Shown here: piece by piece, positions 1 to 6,273 of the stretch
Position numbering within the stretch: position 1 is the stretch's first letter
How the letters are laid out: the number at the start of each line of letters is the position of its first letter
NCBI GenBank assembly: GCA_903886985.1
Contig: CAISOI010000607.1
Span: 1 to 6,273, forward strand
Length of the DNA stretch: 6,273 nt
Direction: 5' to 3'
From: an uncultured Chthonomonas sp.
GTDB taxonomy: Bacteria; Armatimonadota; Chthonomonadetes; Chthonomonadales; CAJBBX01
Notes under the pieces: model-generated
What the model was told of the DNA's origin: nothing
Database searches by the model: none
The model's input: the letters and a program-made list of their open reading frames with translations, nothing else
Position numbers and translations under genes: made by a program

Positions 1-273
1 CAATTGTATCAACCTGAATTCCAATGAGCTCACACCCAGCAAATTCCGATTCGCCCAGAACTTTAGGGGCAAAGAACATTGAGAGTCACAAAAGAGAACA
101 TGAAAAGATTAATGGTACATTAATTGTATGGATTCATAATCCTTTCCATAACAGACGCAAGCACAGATGTTCCAATCTCTCTCCTGAGATTAAATTTTTT
201 CAGACCTAGCAGAGCTGCATCGCTGGTTTTCCGGTTCTCACTCTCAAAAACTGACACTTTGGGGATTTCCCAC
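1..273. other. AT-rich intergenic region with no supported gene
   Basis: I see no convincing gene here. The only open frame entering from the left edge that is longer than a few codons reaches a stop at 80-82; it encodes about 26 residues I do not recognise. A 61-codon frame starting at 24 has no ribosome binding site and no recognisable protein character. Base composition is clearly more AT-rich than in the genes that follow. The stretch ends at a strong terminator, so it is probably the 3' end or trailer of a transcription unit whose gene lies mainly to the left. A cluster of short inverted repeats at 108-150 is described separately. Confidence 0.6.
108..150. repeat. Cluster of short inverted repeats (possible operator)
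   Basis: Two perfect dyads lie side by side. ATTAATG (108-114) and CATTAAT (118-124) are separated by 3 nt. GGATT (130-134) and AATCC (138-142) are also separated by 3 nt. Their centres are 20 bp apart, roughly two helical turns. A third pair, TATGGA (127-132) and TCCATA (145-150), encloses the second dyad. No T-tract follows, so this is not an intrinsic terminator. Dyads of this kind can be repressor sites, but AT-rich DNA also produces them by chance, and no clear promoter overlaps them. Function is unknown. Confidence 0.3.
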
Positions 274-308
274 GCGCTAAGGTTACCTACCTTAGCGCTT
301 TTCTTTTT
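274..308 (+). terminator. Intrinsic (Rho-independent) terminator
   Basis: A perfect 10-bp stem is formed by GCGCTAAGGT (274-283) and ACCTTAGCGC (289-298), with a 5-nt loop (284-288). It is followed at once by TTTTCTTTTT (299-308). There is no matching A-tract on the left, so the signal is directional and acts on + strand transcription. It should end the transcript of an upstream gene mostly outside the window and insulate mfd, which starts 40 nt further on. Confidence 0.9.
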
Positions 309-337
309 GGGGCTCTTCTCCGGTTGGCAGGTATAAT
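307..337 (+). promoter_or_regulatory. Putative sigma-70-like promoter of mfd
   Basis: A perfect consensus -10 box, TATAAT, lies at 332-337. The best upstream partner is TTGGGG at 307-312 with a 19-bp spacer, which is a weak -35 match and overlaps the T-tract of the terminator. The predicted transcription start is near 343-346, only a few bases before the ATG at 349. The mfd mRNA would then be nearly leaderless, which agrees with the absence of a ribosome binding site. The -10 box is the solid part of this call; the -35 is uncertain. Confidence 0.5.
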
Positions 338-348
338 GTCCTGTCGGA

Positions 349-3300
349 ATGAGAGGTATTGGACTTCTCATCGACAGTCATGTACTGGATATCCTGCTTC
401 ACGATCTTCCGCAGTGTATCGATCGGCTCGCCGAGTTCGATGCAGTGCTTTCTGCATATAATGGCAATCGTGCCACTGTTCAATTTGAGGGTCTGGCAGG
501 TGTCGCCAGAAGCCTTCTGCTTGCACGCGTCTACCAAAAGCGCCCTTCTCAGATTCTTGTTGTTACCTACCAGACCGACCAAGCGCAAAGCCTGTGGGAT
601 GATCTCGTCCGTTTTGGAATTCCTGAAGACGATGTGATGGTTCTGCCAGCCTCCGAGAGTCGGTGGCTGAGCAATGATGCGACCGATTTTCGTGCCTGGG
701 GTGAACGCATTCGCGGGCTTGCCCGACTCGCATCCGGTACGCCATGTATTGTCATCGGGACCGCTGAGTCGATCCTTCAGCGTACTTCCCCCTCGACGGA
801 TATTGTGGATACGGCATTCACCGTCCGTCTTAATCAGACCATCGATCTGGATCAGCTCCTGAATGCCCTGACGGAAATGGGATATCAGTCCGAGACAACG
901 GTCGCGCGTCCCGGGCAATTTAGCAAGCGCGGCGGAATCCTCGATATCTTTCCAAGCACGTTAGACGAACCGATTCGAATTGAGCTCTTTGGGGATGAAA
1001 TAGACAGCATTCGCAAATTCGACATTACCACTCAGCGCTCTGTGGCGAACATCTCGGATGTCACTGTCTATCCCGCGCGCGAAATCCGCCTGCGTCCAGA
1101 TAGGATCGACAATGCGATACCTGCTATCAAGGAAGCGCTGCAACTCAGAAAGATGGAGCATGCCAAGAAGAAGAACAAAGAGGCGTTCGAGCAGGTTGTG
1201 GAGCGCGTGGAAGATGATATTCAACGCATCTCTAACGGCGTGTTCTTTGATGGGTTAGAGGAATATCGGCGCTTTCTCGTGCCTGAAGAGATATGCGCAC
1301 TCGATTTTCTGCTTGAGGGATACACTGCGTCGCCTCCGGGGGCGGCAGAGCCATTGGTGGTTGTGGATGAGCCTGGCCAGATAAAGACCCATTGGGAGAG
1401 GCTCTGTTCCGAATTGGGAGACACTCGTGAGAAGAGAGTCGACCGTGGCGAGCTTCTTGAGCACTATGACTTTTCGGAAGATGGCTCAAACGGGCTAAGG
1501 CGTATAGGGTCTGAATTCCATACCCTCACATTCTCTGAATTTCGGAAGAGCCATCATGAGCTTCCCGCATCGAAAACAGTTGCTGTTTCATCCGCGGTTA
1601 CATCCTCTTATCGAAATCAGTTGGCGCAATTTGCTTCGGAAGTTGCGAACTGGCTTGCGAACGGCGCACAGTGCTATGTAATATCTGATCAACCCCATCG
1701 GGTCAAAGAGATTTGCGCCGAGTTGAATATCCCTGTTGGACCGACCTTTGACGGAACTCCGGCTCTGCTGGTTGGTGAGGGACGGCTTCGGCACGGAATC
1801 AAATTTGTCGATATCGGACTATTGGTGGCAACCGATGCCGAGTTGTTTGGTACGGCTCGACCAGTACATACGCGCAAACGCGCGACGGGCGGAATACCTG
1901 TTTCGACAATTCTGGATTTGCGTGAAAACGATTTCGTGGTTCACATCAATCATGGTATCGGTGTTTATCGGGGAATGGTCAGCCGCAAAATCGAGAACAC
2001 TGAGCGGGATTACATTCATATTCAGTATGGTGGAGGTGACTCACTATTCGTTCCAGCCGACCAGATCGATCGAATTCAGCGATATGTAGGTAGTGAAGGT
2101 GCGCCGCCGCAAGTTCACCGAATTGGTGGAGGTGAGTGGCAAAAGGCAACTCGCAAGGTCAAAGAGCAGGCGAAAGAGATTGCCAAAGAGCTCATCGAAC
2201 TTTACGCCGCTCGGCAATCCGCAGAACGACCATCCTTTGGTCCAGATACTCCATGGCAGACAGAGATGGAGGATGCCTTCCCATACGAGGAGACTCGCGG
2301 ACAGCTCAACGCTATTCATGATGTCAAGGCAGACCTTGAAGAGTCTCGTCCCATGGACCGCTTGGTGTGCGGGGACGTTGGTTTTGGAAAGACGGAAGTG
2401 GCTATTCGTGCCGCGTTCAAAGTGGTTGAAGCTGGGCGACAGGTTGCCATATTGTGTCCGACAACGGTTTTGGCAGCGCAGCACCATTTGACATTCTCTG
2501 AACGATTTGCTGCTTATCCCGCTAAAGTGGAGCTACTTAGCCGTTATAGAACTGCTGCGGAACAACGTAAAGTTCTTACGGAACTGAAAGCGGGACTTGT
2601 TGATGTGGTAGTGGGAACTCATCGGCTCTTGTCGAAGGATATTGAGTTCTCAAATCTCGGGATGATTATAGTCGATGAAGAACAGCGGTTTGGGGTCAGC
2701 CATAAAGAGCGGCTGAAGCAGATGCGAAAATCTGTGGATGTTTTGACCCTGACTGCGACACCAATTCCACGAACGTTGTCGATGGCACTCTCCGGGCTGC
2801 GCGACATGAGCGTTATCGAAGATCCGCCACCCGGGCGCATGCCGATCACAACTTACGTACGTGAATACGACAACGACCTGGTGAAGGACGCCATTCTGCG
2901 GGAATTGGAGCGAGATGGACAAGTCTATTTCGTTCACAACAGAATTGAGAGCATTGAGCATGTAGCGCAGAGACTACAACGAATGGTCCCAGATGCAAGG
3001 ATTGCGATTGGCCATGGACAGATGTCGGAAGATGATCTCGAAGGATTGATGAATAGCTTTTATCATCGCGATATCGATATTCTGGTATGCACCACTAACA
3101 TCGAGAATGGTCTGGATGTTTCAAACGCGAACACTTTGATTATTGATGCTGCACACAGAATGGGATTGTCCCAGCTTTACCAATTGCGTGGGAGAGTCGG
3201 GCGCAGCAATCGGCAGGCGTATGCCTATTTGCTTTACAATGGTAATAAGGCACTATCCGAAGAAGCCGAAAGACGACTTTCGGCGATTCGGGAGTTTACG

Positions 3301-3921
3301 GCGCTCGGATCGGGATTTCAAGTGGCAATGCGAGATCTTGAGATTCGTGGTGCCGGTAATCTGCTGGGAGCCGAGCAATCGGGTGCGATTGTCACCGTGG
3401 GGTACGATTTATATTGTCAGTTGTTGGCGCAGGCTGTGTCTGAGGCCAAAGGCGGGGAACTGACCGAGGAGATACTGCCACCGGTCGATTTGCCCTTGAA
3501 CGCGCATATTCCGACCGATTATGTGCCAAACGAAGCGGAACGCATCTTCCTATATAAGAAGATGTCGAATGTAAAGAGCGTTGAAGACATCGCCGCGCTT
3601 CAGGAAGAGATGGAAGATCGCTATGGAGATCCTCCAAAGCCGGTATGGACTGCACTGGCTGTTGTAAGACTGCGGTTAAGATGTAAGGGTGCAGGAATCG
3701 CCTCTGTGCGAGGTGAAAGAACAGAAGTTGTAATGCGGTTTGCATCCAATGTTCGGTTATCGCCGGACTCTATTCGCAAGCTGATGCTGCTCTTCAAGAA
3801 ACACCGCTTCACGGGCGATTCGGTGACTTTCACATTGACGACGCCAAAGATTATGGACGAGATTGAATCGGTGGTCGAAGTCCTTGAGAAAGCGCTCACT
3901 AACGCGCGCTCTGAAAGCTGA
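349..3921 (+). CDS. mfd: Transcription-repair coupling factor Mfd (TRCF)
   Basis: This 1190-residue cytoplasmic ATP-dependent DNA translocase pushes RNA polymerase off DNA lesions and recruits UvrA for nucleotide excision repair. Length is normal for the family (about 1150-1180). All main modules are present. The N-terminal UvrB-like module (about 20-350) contains ARPGQF and RGGILDIFP around 186-202. The RNA polymerase interaction domain starts near 520 (NHGIGVYRG). The superfamily 2 motor follows, with FPYEET at 644-649, Walker A GDVGFGKT at 675-682 (Lys681), DEEQ box 776-779, TATP 802-805 and motif VI QLRGRVGRS 945-953. The C-terminal TRCF domain spans about 1040-1145. ATG 349 is the first start available, since an in-frame TAA sits at 334-336 and no start lies between. 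There is no ribosome binding site; the TATAAT box 11 nt upstream suggests a near-leaderless mRNA. The gene is intact and apparently monocistronic. Motif V reads TTNIENGLD where most homologues have TTIIE(T/S)GLD. Confidence 0.97.
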   Translation: MRGIGLLIDSHVLDILLHDLPQCIDRLAEFDAVLSAYNGNRATVQFEGLAGVARSLLLARVYQKRPSQILVVTYQTDQAQSLWDDLVRFGIPEDDVMVLPASESRWLSNDATDFRAWGERIRGLARLASGTPCIVIGTAESILQRTSPSTDIVDTAFTVRLNQTIDLDQLLNALTEMGYQSETTVARPGQFSKRGGILDIFPSTLDEPIRIELFGDEIDSIRKFDITTQRSVANISDVTVYPAREIRLRPDRIDNAIPAIKEALQLRKMEHAKKKNKEAFEQVVERVEDDIQRISNGVFFDGLEEYRRFLVPEEICALDFLLEGYTASPPGAAEPLVVVDEPGQIKTHWERLCSELGDTREKRVDRGELLEHYDFSEDGSNGLRRIGSEFHTLTFSEFRKSHHELPASKTVAVSSAVTSSYRNQLAQFASEVANWLANGAQCYVISDQPHRVKEICAELNIPVGPTFDGTPALLVGEGRLRHGIKFVDIGLLVATDAELFGTARPVHTRKRATGGIPVSTILDLRENDFVVHINHGIGVYRGMVSRKIENTERDYIHIQYGGGDSLFVPADQIDRIQRYVGSEGAPPQVHRIGGGEWQKATRKVKEQAKEIAKELIELYAARQSAERPSFGPDTPWQTEMEDAFPYEETRGQLNAIHDVKADLEESRPMDRLVCGDVGFGKTEVAIRAAFKVVEAGRQVAILCPTTVLAAQHHLTFSERFAAYPAKVELLSRYRTAAEQRKVLTELKAGLVDVVVGTHRLLSKDIEFSNLGMIIVDEEQRFGVSHKERLKQMRKSVDVLTLTATPIPRTLSMALSGLRDMSVIEDPPPGRMPITTYVREYDNDLVKDAILRELERDGQVYFVHNRIESIEHVAQRLQRMVPDARIAIGHGQMSEDDLEGLMNSFYHRDIDILVCTTNIENGLDVSNANTLIIDAAHRMGLSQLYQLRGRVGRSNRQAYAYLLYNGNKALSEEAERRLSAIREFTALGSGFQVAMRDLEIRGAGNLLGAEQSGAIVTVGYDLYCQLLAQAVSEAKGGELTEEILPPVDLPLNAHIPTDYVPNEAERIFLYKKMSNVKSVEDIAALQEEMEDRYGDPPKPVWTALAVVRLRLRCKGAGIASVRGERTEVVMRFASNVRLSPDSIRKLMLLFKKHRFTGDSVTFTLTTPKIMDEIESVVEVLEKALTNARSES

Positions 3922-3968
3922 CGTGGTAGATTTTCCGTCACGTTCTGGTATTAAATCACACAAATAGG

Positions 3969-3998
3969 ATGACAAACACTGTCTCTACACTGCATAAT
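3969..3998 (+). promoter_or_regulatory. Putative sigma-70-like promoter of the pdh genes
   Basis: ATGACA (3969-3974, five of six matches to TTGACA) and CATAAT (3993-3998, five of six matches to TATAAT) are separated by 18 bp. Transcription would start near 4005 and give a leader of about 50 nt before pdhA. A second -10-like hexamer, GATAAT (4012-4017), has no fitting -35. A short CTGC/GCAG inverted repeat (3990-3993 and 4001-4004) overlaps the -10 and the start region; it is too short to call an operator. This promoter would make the pdh genes independent of mfd, although no terminator separates them. Confidence 0.5.
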
Positions 3999-4039
3999 TC
4001 GCAGAGCGGTGGATAATTATTGATACGCAAAGTTGTTTT

Positions 4040-4045
4040 GGAGGA
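4040..4045 (+). promoter_or_regulatory. Ribosome binding site of pdhA
   Basis: GGAGGA lies 10 nt before the ATG at 4056 and is a strong Shine-Dalgarno match. It supports that start codon. It contrasts with mfd in the same window, which has no comparable site. Confidence 0.8.
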
Positions 4046-4055
4046 TAGGTAACAC

Positions 4056-5066
4056 ATGGCTAAAACGGCTGTTAAGGAGAAGTCGCCCAGCGACATTGGG
4101 CTCGATACACTCCTCGGGCACTATAAAACGATGGTCTTGATTCGACGATTCGAGGAATCGACCTATCGTAAATTCCGTGAAGGCAAGATGGGTGGCTATC
4201 TTCACCGTTACGACGGACAAGAAGCTCTCGTTACCGCTCTCATTCCTCAGTTGGAATTACCTGGCGACAAGATTCTCTGTACCTACCGAGATCACGCGCA
4301 TGCACTTTTATGTGGTACCTCTCCTCGTGCAATCATGGCCGAACTTATGGGGCGCGCCACAGGCTGTGCGCTCGGTAAGGGTGGCTCAATGCACCTTATC
4401 GATCCCGACAATGGCTTTTTAGGTGGAGACGGAATTGTCGGTGGCCCGGTTCCTATCAGCCTTGGCGTTGGCTGGGCTTTGAAATACAAGAACACTAAGA
4501 ACGTCTGCGTCTGTTACTTTGGTGATGGTGCCATGAATCAAGGTGGCGTCCATGAGTCCTTTAACATGGTTGGTCTTTATAAACTCCCTGTCCTTTACAT
4601 TCTTGAAAACAACCAGTACGCAATGGGAACTTCCGTTTCCCGATCCACTGGTCAACCTGACTTTGTTAAGAAGGCAGAAGCTCACGGTATAGCGGGTGAA
4701 CGCGTCGACGGAATGGATTTCTTTACGATGTGGGATGCCGCCAAGCGTGCGCTTGCGCGAATTCGTGAAACGGGTGAAGCCTACTTCCTTCAGGTGGATT
4801 GCTATCGATTTGTTGGTCATGGCGTCGGCGACGACAATACCCAGGGCTGGAAGTTCTATCGAACTGAGGGCGAAGTCCACGAGTGGATGAAGAAGGATCC
4901 GATTGTCAAACTCGGTGCTTATTTGAAGGATGCTGGCGTACTTCCGGATGAGTTGGCAGAAAAGATTGATCAGGAAGCGATAGCAGTGGTGGATGACGCT
5001 GTGGCATTTGCCGAAGCGAGTCCTGAACCGCCGCTCGACAGCCTTTACGAAAACGTCTATTCATAA
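4056..5066 (+). CDS. pdhA: Pyruvate dehydrogenase E1 component, alpha subunit
   Basis: This 336-residue protein is the thiamine-diphosphate (ThDP)-binding half of the E1 alpha2-beta2 enzyme, which decarboxylates pyruvate and reductively acetylates the lipoyl arm of E2. Family signatures appear in order: RRFEE and GYLHRYDGQEAL near the N-terminus, YRDH at 77-80, GKGGSMH followed by GGDGIVGG, and the ThDP motif from GDGAMNQG (156-163) to ENNQYAMGTS (184-193). Asp157, Asn186 and Tyr188 fit the Mg2+ site. The active-site loop His is His255 in VGHGVGDD. The Ser normally following this His in pyruvate E1 alpha (GHS) is Gly here, and the loop to the next YRT is about four residues longer than in human PDHA1. 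Substrate assignment rests on the flanking pdhB and E2 genes; a branched-chain or acetoin dehydrogenase E1 alpha is a less likely alternative. There is no targeting peptide. The GGAGGA site supports the start, and pdhB follows after 29 nt. Confidence 0.92.
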   Translation: MAKTAVKEKSPSDIGLDTLLGHYKTMVLIRRFEESTYRKFREGKMGGYLHRYDGQEALVTALIPQLELPGDKILCTYRDHAHALLCGTSPRAIMAELMGRATGCALGKGGSMHLIDPDNGFLGGDGIVGGPVPISLGVGWALKYKNTKNVCVCYFGDGAMNQGGVHESFNMVGLYKLPVLYILENNQYAMGTSVSRSTGQPDFVKKAEAHGIAGERVDGMDFFTMWDAAKRALARIRETGEAYFLQVDCYRFVGHGVGDDNTQGWKFYRTEGEVHEWMKKDPIVKLGAYLKDAGVLPDELAEKIDQEAIAVVDDAVAFAEASPEPPLDSLYENVYS

Positions 5067-5077
5067 GAGCGTATGCT

Positions 5078-5083
5078 CAGGAG
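5078..5083 (+). promoter_or_regulatory. Ribosome binding site of pdhB
   Basis: CAGGAG ends 12 nt before ATG 5096. A second in-frame ATG at 5105 would leave 21 nt, which is too far, so the site favours the first start. It lies in the short pdhA-pdhB gap, as expected for two genes translated from one mRNA. Confidence 0.65.
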
Positions 5084-5095
5084 TTTATAACTAAG

Positions 5096-6073
5096 ATGGC
5101 AGTGATGAGATACTCCGAGGCCCTGCGTCTCGCGATGACCGAAGAGATGGAGCGTGATGATTCCGTTTTCATCTGCGGTGAAGAGGTCGGTCAATATCAA
5201 GGCACCTATCGGGTTACCGAAGGGATGCTTTCTAAATTCGGACCGCGCAGAGTGGTTGATACCCCAATTAGTGAAATTGGCATTGCAGGAATGGCAACCG
5301 GAGCCGCAATGGCTGGGCTGCGACCTATTGCCGAATTTATGACATGGTCTTTTGCGCTGGAAGCGATGGATGCGCTTGTAAACCACGCTGCAAAGATCAC
5401 CTACATGTCCGGTGGGCGGATTTCATGCCCGGTCGTTTTTCGAGGACCTGCAGGGGTTGGCACTCAACTCTCCGCACAGCATTCGCAGTCTCTTGAATCA
5501 TGGTTTGCACATACCCCGGGCTTCAAGGTTGTTTTGCCTTCCACTCCGGAGGATGCAAAGGGGCTTTTGAAGACGGCGATCCGCGACCCAAACCCAGTGA
5601 TCTTTATGGAGAATGCTGGAATCTATGGACAACGTGGAGAAGTACCTGAAGATACAGATTTCATGATTCCTTTTGGTCAGGCTGCGGTTCGTACCGAGGG
5701 ATCGGATATCACCTTGATTTCATATTCCAACATGGTGCTGAAATGCCTGAAAGCAGCGGAAGCCCTTGAGAAAGACGGCATCCATTGCGAAGTAATCGAT
5801 CTTAGAACACTTGTTCCGTTGGACATGGACACGGTGGTCAAGTCCATCCAAAAAACGCATCGTGCGGTTGTTGCGCATGAAGAATGGAAGAACGTGGGCT
5901 TTGGCGCCGAGTTGGCGTCGCGGATCTACGAACAGGCGTTTGACTACATGGATGCACCTATTGAGCGTGTTGGTGGGGCGGATGTTCCAATGCCATATGC
6001 AAAGAATTTGGAACGTGCTGCAATCCCAACCGACCTCGACATTATTGCCGCGGTGAAGCGCGCGCTGGCTTAA
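5096..6073 (+). CDS. pdhB: Pyruvate dehydrogenase E1 component, beta subunit
   Basis: This 325-residue protein is the transketolase-like beta subunit of E1. It pairs with PdhA to complete the ThDP site and contacts the E2 core. The N-terminal pyrimidine-binding domain (about 1-180) shows GEEVGQYQGTYRVT, then DTPISEIG with Glu60 in the place of the cofactor-activating Glu, then EFMTW. It continues with FRGPAGVGTQLSAQHSQ, where His129 matches the conserved active-site His of the family. The C-terminal transketolase domain (about 200-320) has EVIDLRTLVPLD, VAHEEW, and GADVPMPYAKNLE near the end. Length matches stand-alone PdhB, and no lipoyl domain is fused to the N-terminus. It sits 29 nt after pdhA and is surely co-transcribed with it. 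A terminator-like hairpin begins 3 nt after the stop codon. Related branched-chain and acetoin enzymes are the main alternatives, but the residue pattern is closest to pyruvate E1 beta as I remember it. Confidence 0.94.
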   Translation: MAVMRYSEALRLAMTEEMERDDSVFICGEEVGQYQGTYRVTEGMLSKFGPRRVVDTPISEIGIAGMATGAAMAGLRPIAEFMTWSFALEAMDALVNHAAKITYMSGGRISCPVVFRGPAGVGTQLSAQHSQSLESWFAHTPGFKVVLPSTPEDAKGLLKTAIRDPNPVIFMENAGIYGQRGEVPEDTDFMIPFGQAAVRTEGSDITLISYSNMVLKCLKAAEALEKDGIHCEVIDLRTLVPLDMDTVVKSIQKTHRAVVAHEEWKNVGFGAELASRIYEQAFDYMDAPIERVGGADVPMPYAKNLERAAIPTDLDIIAAVKRALA

Positions 6074-6075
6074 CA

Positions 6076-6102
6076 CCGCTTCACTGTTTAAGCGGATTTT
6101 TT
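6076..6102 (+). terminator. Intrinsic terminator or attenuator between pdhB and pdhC
   Basis: CCGCTT (6076-6081) pairs perfectly with AAGCGG (6090-6095) around an 8-nt loop. One A follows, then six T (6097-6102). This is a plausible but modest intrinsic terminator: the stem is 6 bp with four GC pairs. Because pdhC follows in the same direction and I see no good promoter in between, it more likely lowers the downstream transcript level, or defines a 3' end, than blocks transcription completely. Confidence 0.65.
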
Positions 6103-6124
6103 AATAACCGAAATAGTATTTGTT

Positions 6125-6149
6125 CGTGTCGCCGCACTATTGCGACATG
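6125..6149 (+). promoter_or_regulatory. Stem-loop in the leader of pdhC
   Basis: CGTGTCGC (6125-6132) and GCGACATG (6142-6149) form an 8-bp stem with one G-T wobble and a 9-nt loop. The stem ends 3 nt before the AGGAG ribosome binding site (6153-6157) and leaves that site unpaired. No T-tract follows, so it is not a terminator. It could stabilise or mark the 5' end of a processed pdhC mRNA, or affect translation; this role is inference from position only. Confidence 0.4.
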
Positions 6150-6152
6150 TTT

Positions 6153-6157
6153 AGGAG
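6153..6157 (+). promoter_or_regulatory. Ribosome binding site of pdhC
   Basis: AGGAG lies 5 nt before ATG 6163 and fixes the start of the partial E2 gene. It sits just downstream of the stem-loop ending at 6149. Confidence 0.75.
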
Positions 6158-6162
6158 TTAAT

Positions 6163-6273
6163 ATGGCTGAAGTCCGAATGCCGAAAATGGGCGACGGAAT
6201 GGAAGAAGGCACCGTCCTGCGCCGGCTCAAGCAGGAGGGCGAGATGGTCAAGGCAAACGAAACTATCGCTGAA
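6163..6273 (+). CDS. pdhC: Pyruvate dehydrogenase E2 (dihydrolipoyl acetyltransferase), N-terminal part
   Basis: The first 37 codons are present and the gene runs off the right edge in an open frame. The protein begins MAEVRMPKMGDGMEEGTV and continues to EGEMVKANETIAE. This is the N-terminal half of a biotinyl/lipoyl-binding domain (MP-x-MG-x-x-MEEGTV, then G-x-x-V). The lipoylated Lys, normally in an E-T/S-D-K-A motif, should lie about five residues past the window and cannot be seen. E2 forms the core of the complex and transfers the acetyl group from the lipoyl arm to CoA. Identity as the pyruvate E2 is inferred from its place after pdhA and pdhB. The lipoyl domain alone would also fit other 2-oxo acid dehydrogenase E2 proteins. 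Confidence 0.88.
   Translation, partial: MAEVRMPKMGDGMEEGTVLRRLKQEGEMVKANETIAE

Noticed and set aside
2..82. Possible C-terminal tail of an upstream gene (about 26 residues, TGA at 80-82)
   Set aside because: The tail matches nothing I recognise, and another frame stopping at 25-27 is equally possible, so neither can be called.
24..209. 61-residue + strand open frame in the left intergenic region
   Set aside because: No ribosome binding site, no recognised similarity, low-complexity polar composition, and it runs through the inverted-repeat cluster.
124..336. 70-residue + strand open frame
   Set aside because: It reads through the strong terminator at 274-308 and ends in the mfd -10 box, which is not compatible with a real gene.
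292..918. 208-residue open frame on the - strand
   Set aside because: It lies almost wholly antisense to the conserved N-terminal part of mfd and also covers the mfd promoter and terminator T-tract. It has no recognisable domain, so it is a shadow of the coding strand.
2044..2487. 147-residue open frame on the - strand
   Set aside because: Antisense to the most conserved part of the Mfd motor, including Walker A; no recognisable protein features.
3920..3944. Hairpin ACGTG/CACGT right after the mfd stop codon
   Set aside because: Only five Watson-Crick pairs plus wobbles around a large loop, with no T-tract after it; not a credible terminator.
4419..4880. 153-residue open frame on the - strand
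   Set aside because: Antisense to the ThDP-binding part of pdhA; its openness follows from the codon pattern of the real gene.
6114..6140. Possible separate promoter for pdhC (TAGTAT at 6114-6119, CACTAT at 6135-6140)
   Set aside because: Both -10 candidates are poor and neither has a -35-like hexamer at 16-19 bp.

Overview
The window carries ordinary bacterial housekeeping genes, all on the + strand. The coding density, AGGAG-type ribosome binding sites, sigma-70-like promoters and intrinsic terminators all point to a bacterium of middling GC content (about 50% in the genes by eye, lower between them). Pyruvate dehydrogenase E1 is encoded as separate alpha and beta subunits, not as the single-chain AceE type of enterobacteria. 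The beta subunit has no N-terminal lipoyl domain, which many alphaproteobacterial PdhB proteins have. This fits lineages such as Firmicutes, Cyanobacteria, Chloroflexota or Armatimonadota. I cannot name the phylum from the sequence alone.

Layout. Positions 1-273 hold no gene I can support, only AT-rich intergenic DNA with a cluster of inverted repeats at 108-150. A strong intrinsic terminator (274-308) closes an upstream transcription unit. Directly behind it is a TATAAT box (332-337), only 11 nt before the ATG of mfd (349-3921), the transcription-repair coupling factor. The 134-nt gap after mfd contains a plausible sigma-70 promoter (3969-3998) and a GGAGGA ribosome binding site for pdhA (4056-5066, E1 alpha). 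pdhA is followed after 29 nt by pdhB (5096-6073, E1 beta). An 89-nt gap then holds a terminator-like hairpin with a T6 run (6076-6102) and a second stem-loop (6125-6149). After these, pdhC (E2, dihydrolipoyl acetyltransferase) starts at 6163 and runs off the window within its lipoyl domain.

Function. Mfd removes RNA polymerase stalled at lesions and recruits the UvrAB repair machinery. It appears to be transcribed separately from the pdh genes. PdhA and PdhB form the thiamine-diphosphate-dependent E1, which decarboxylates pyruvate and transfers the acetyl group to the lipoyl arm of PdhC. No E3 gene is visible; it would lie downstream or elsewhere.

I found no mobile element, CRISPR array, RNA gene or evidently new system. 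The points most worth a second look are the terminator and stem-loop between pdhB and pdhC, the altered loop after the active-site His of E1 alpha, and the terminator/promoter arrangement that leaves mfd with almost no 5' leader.
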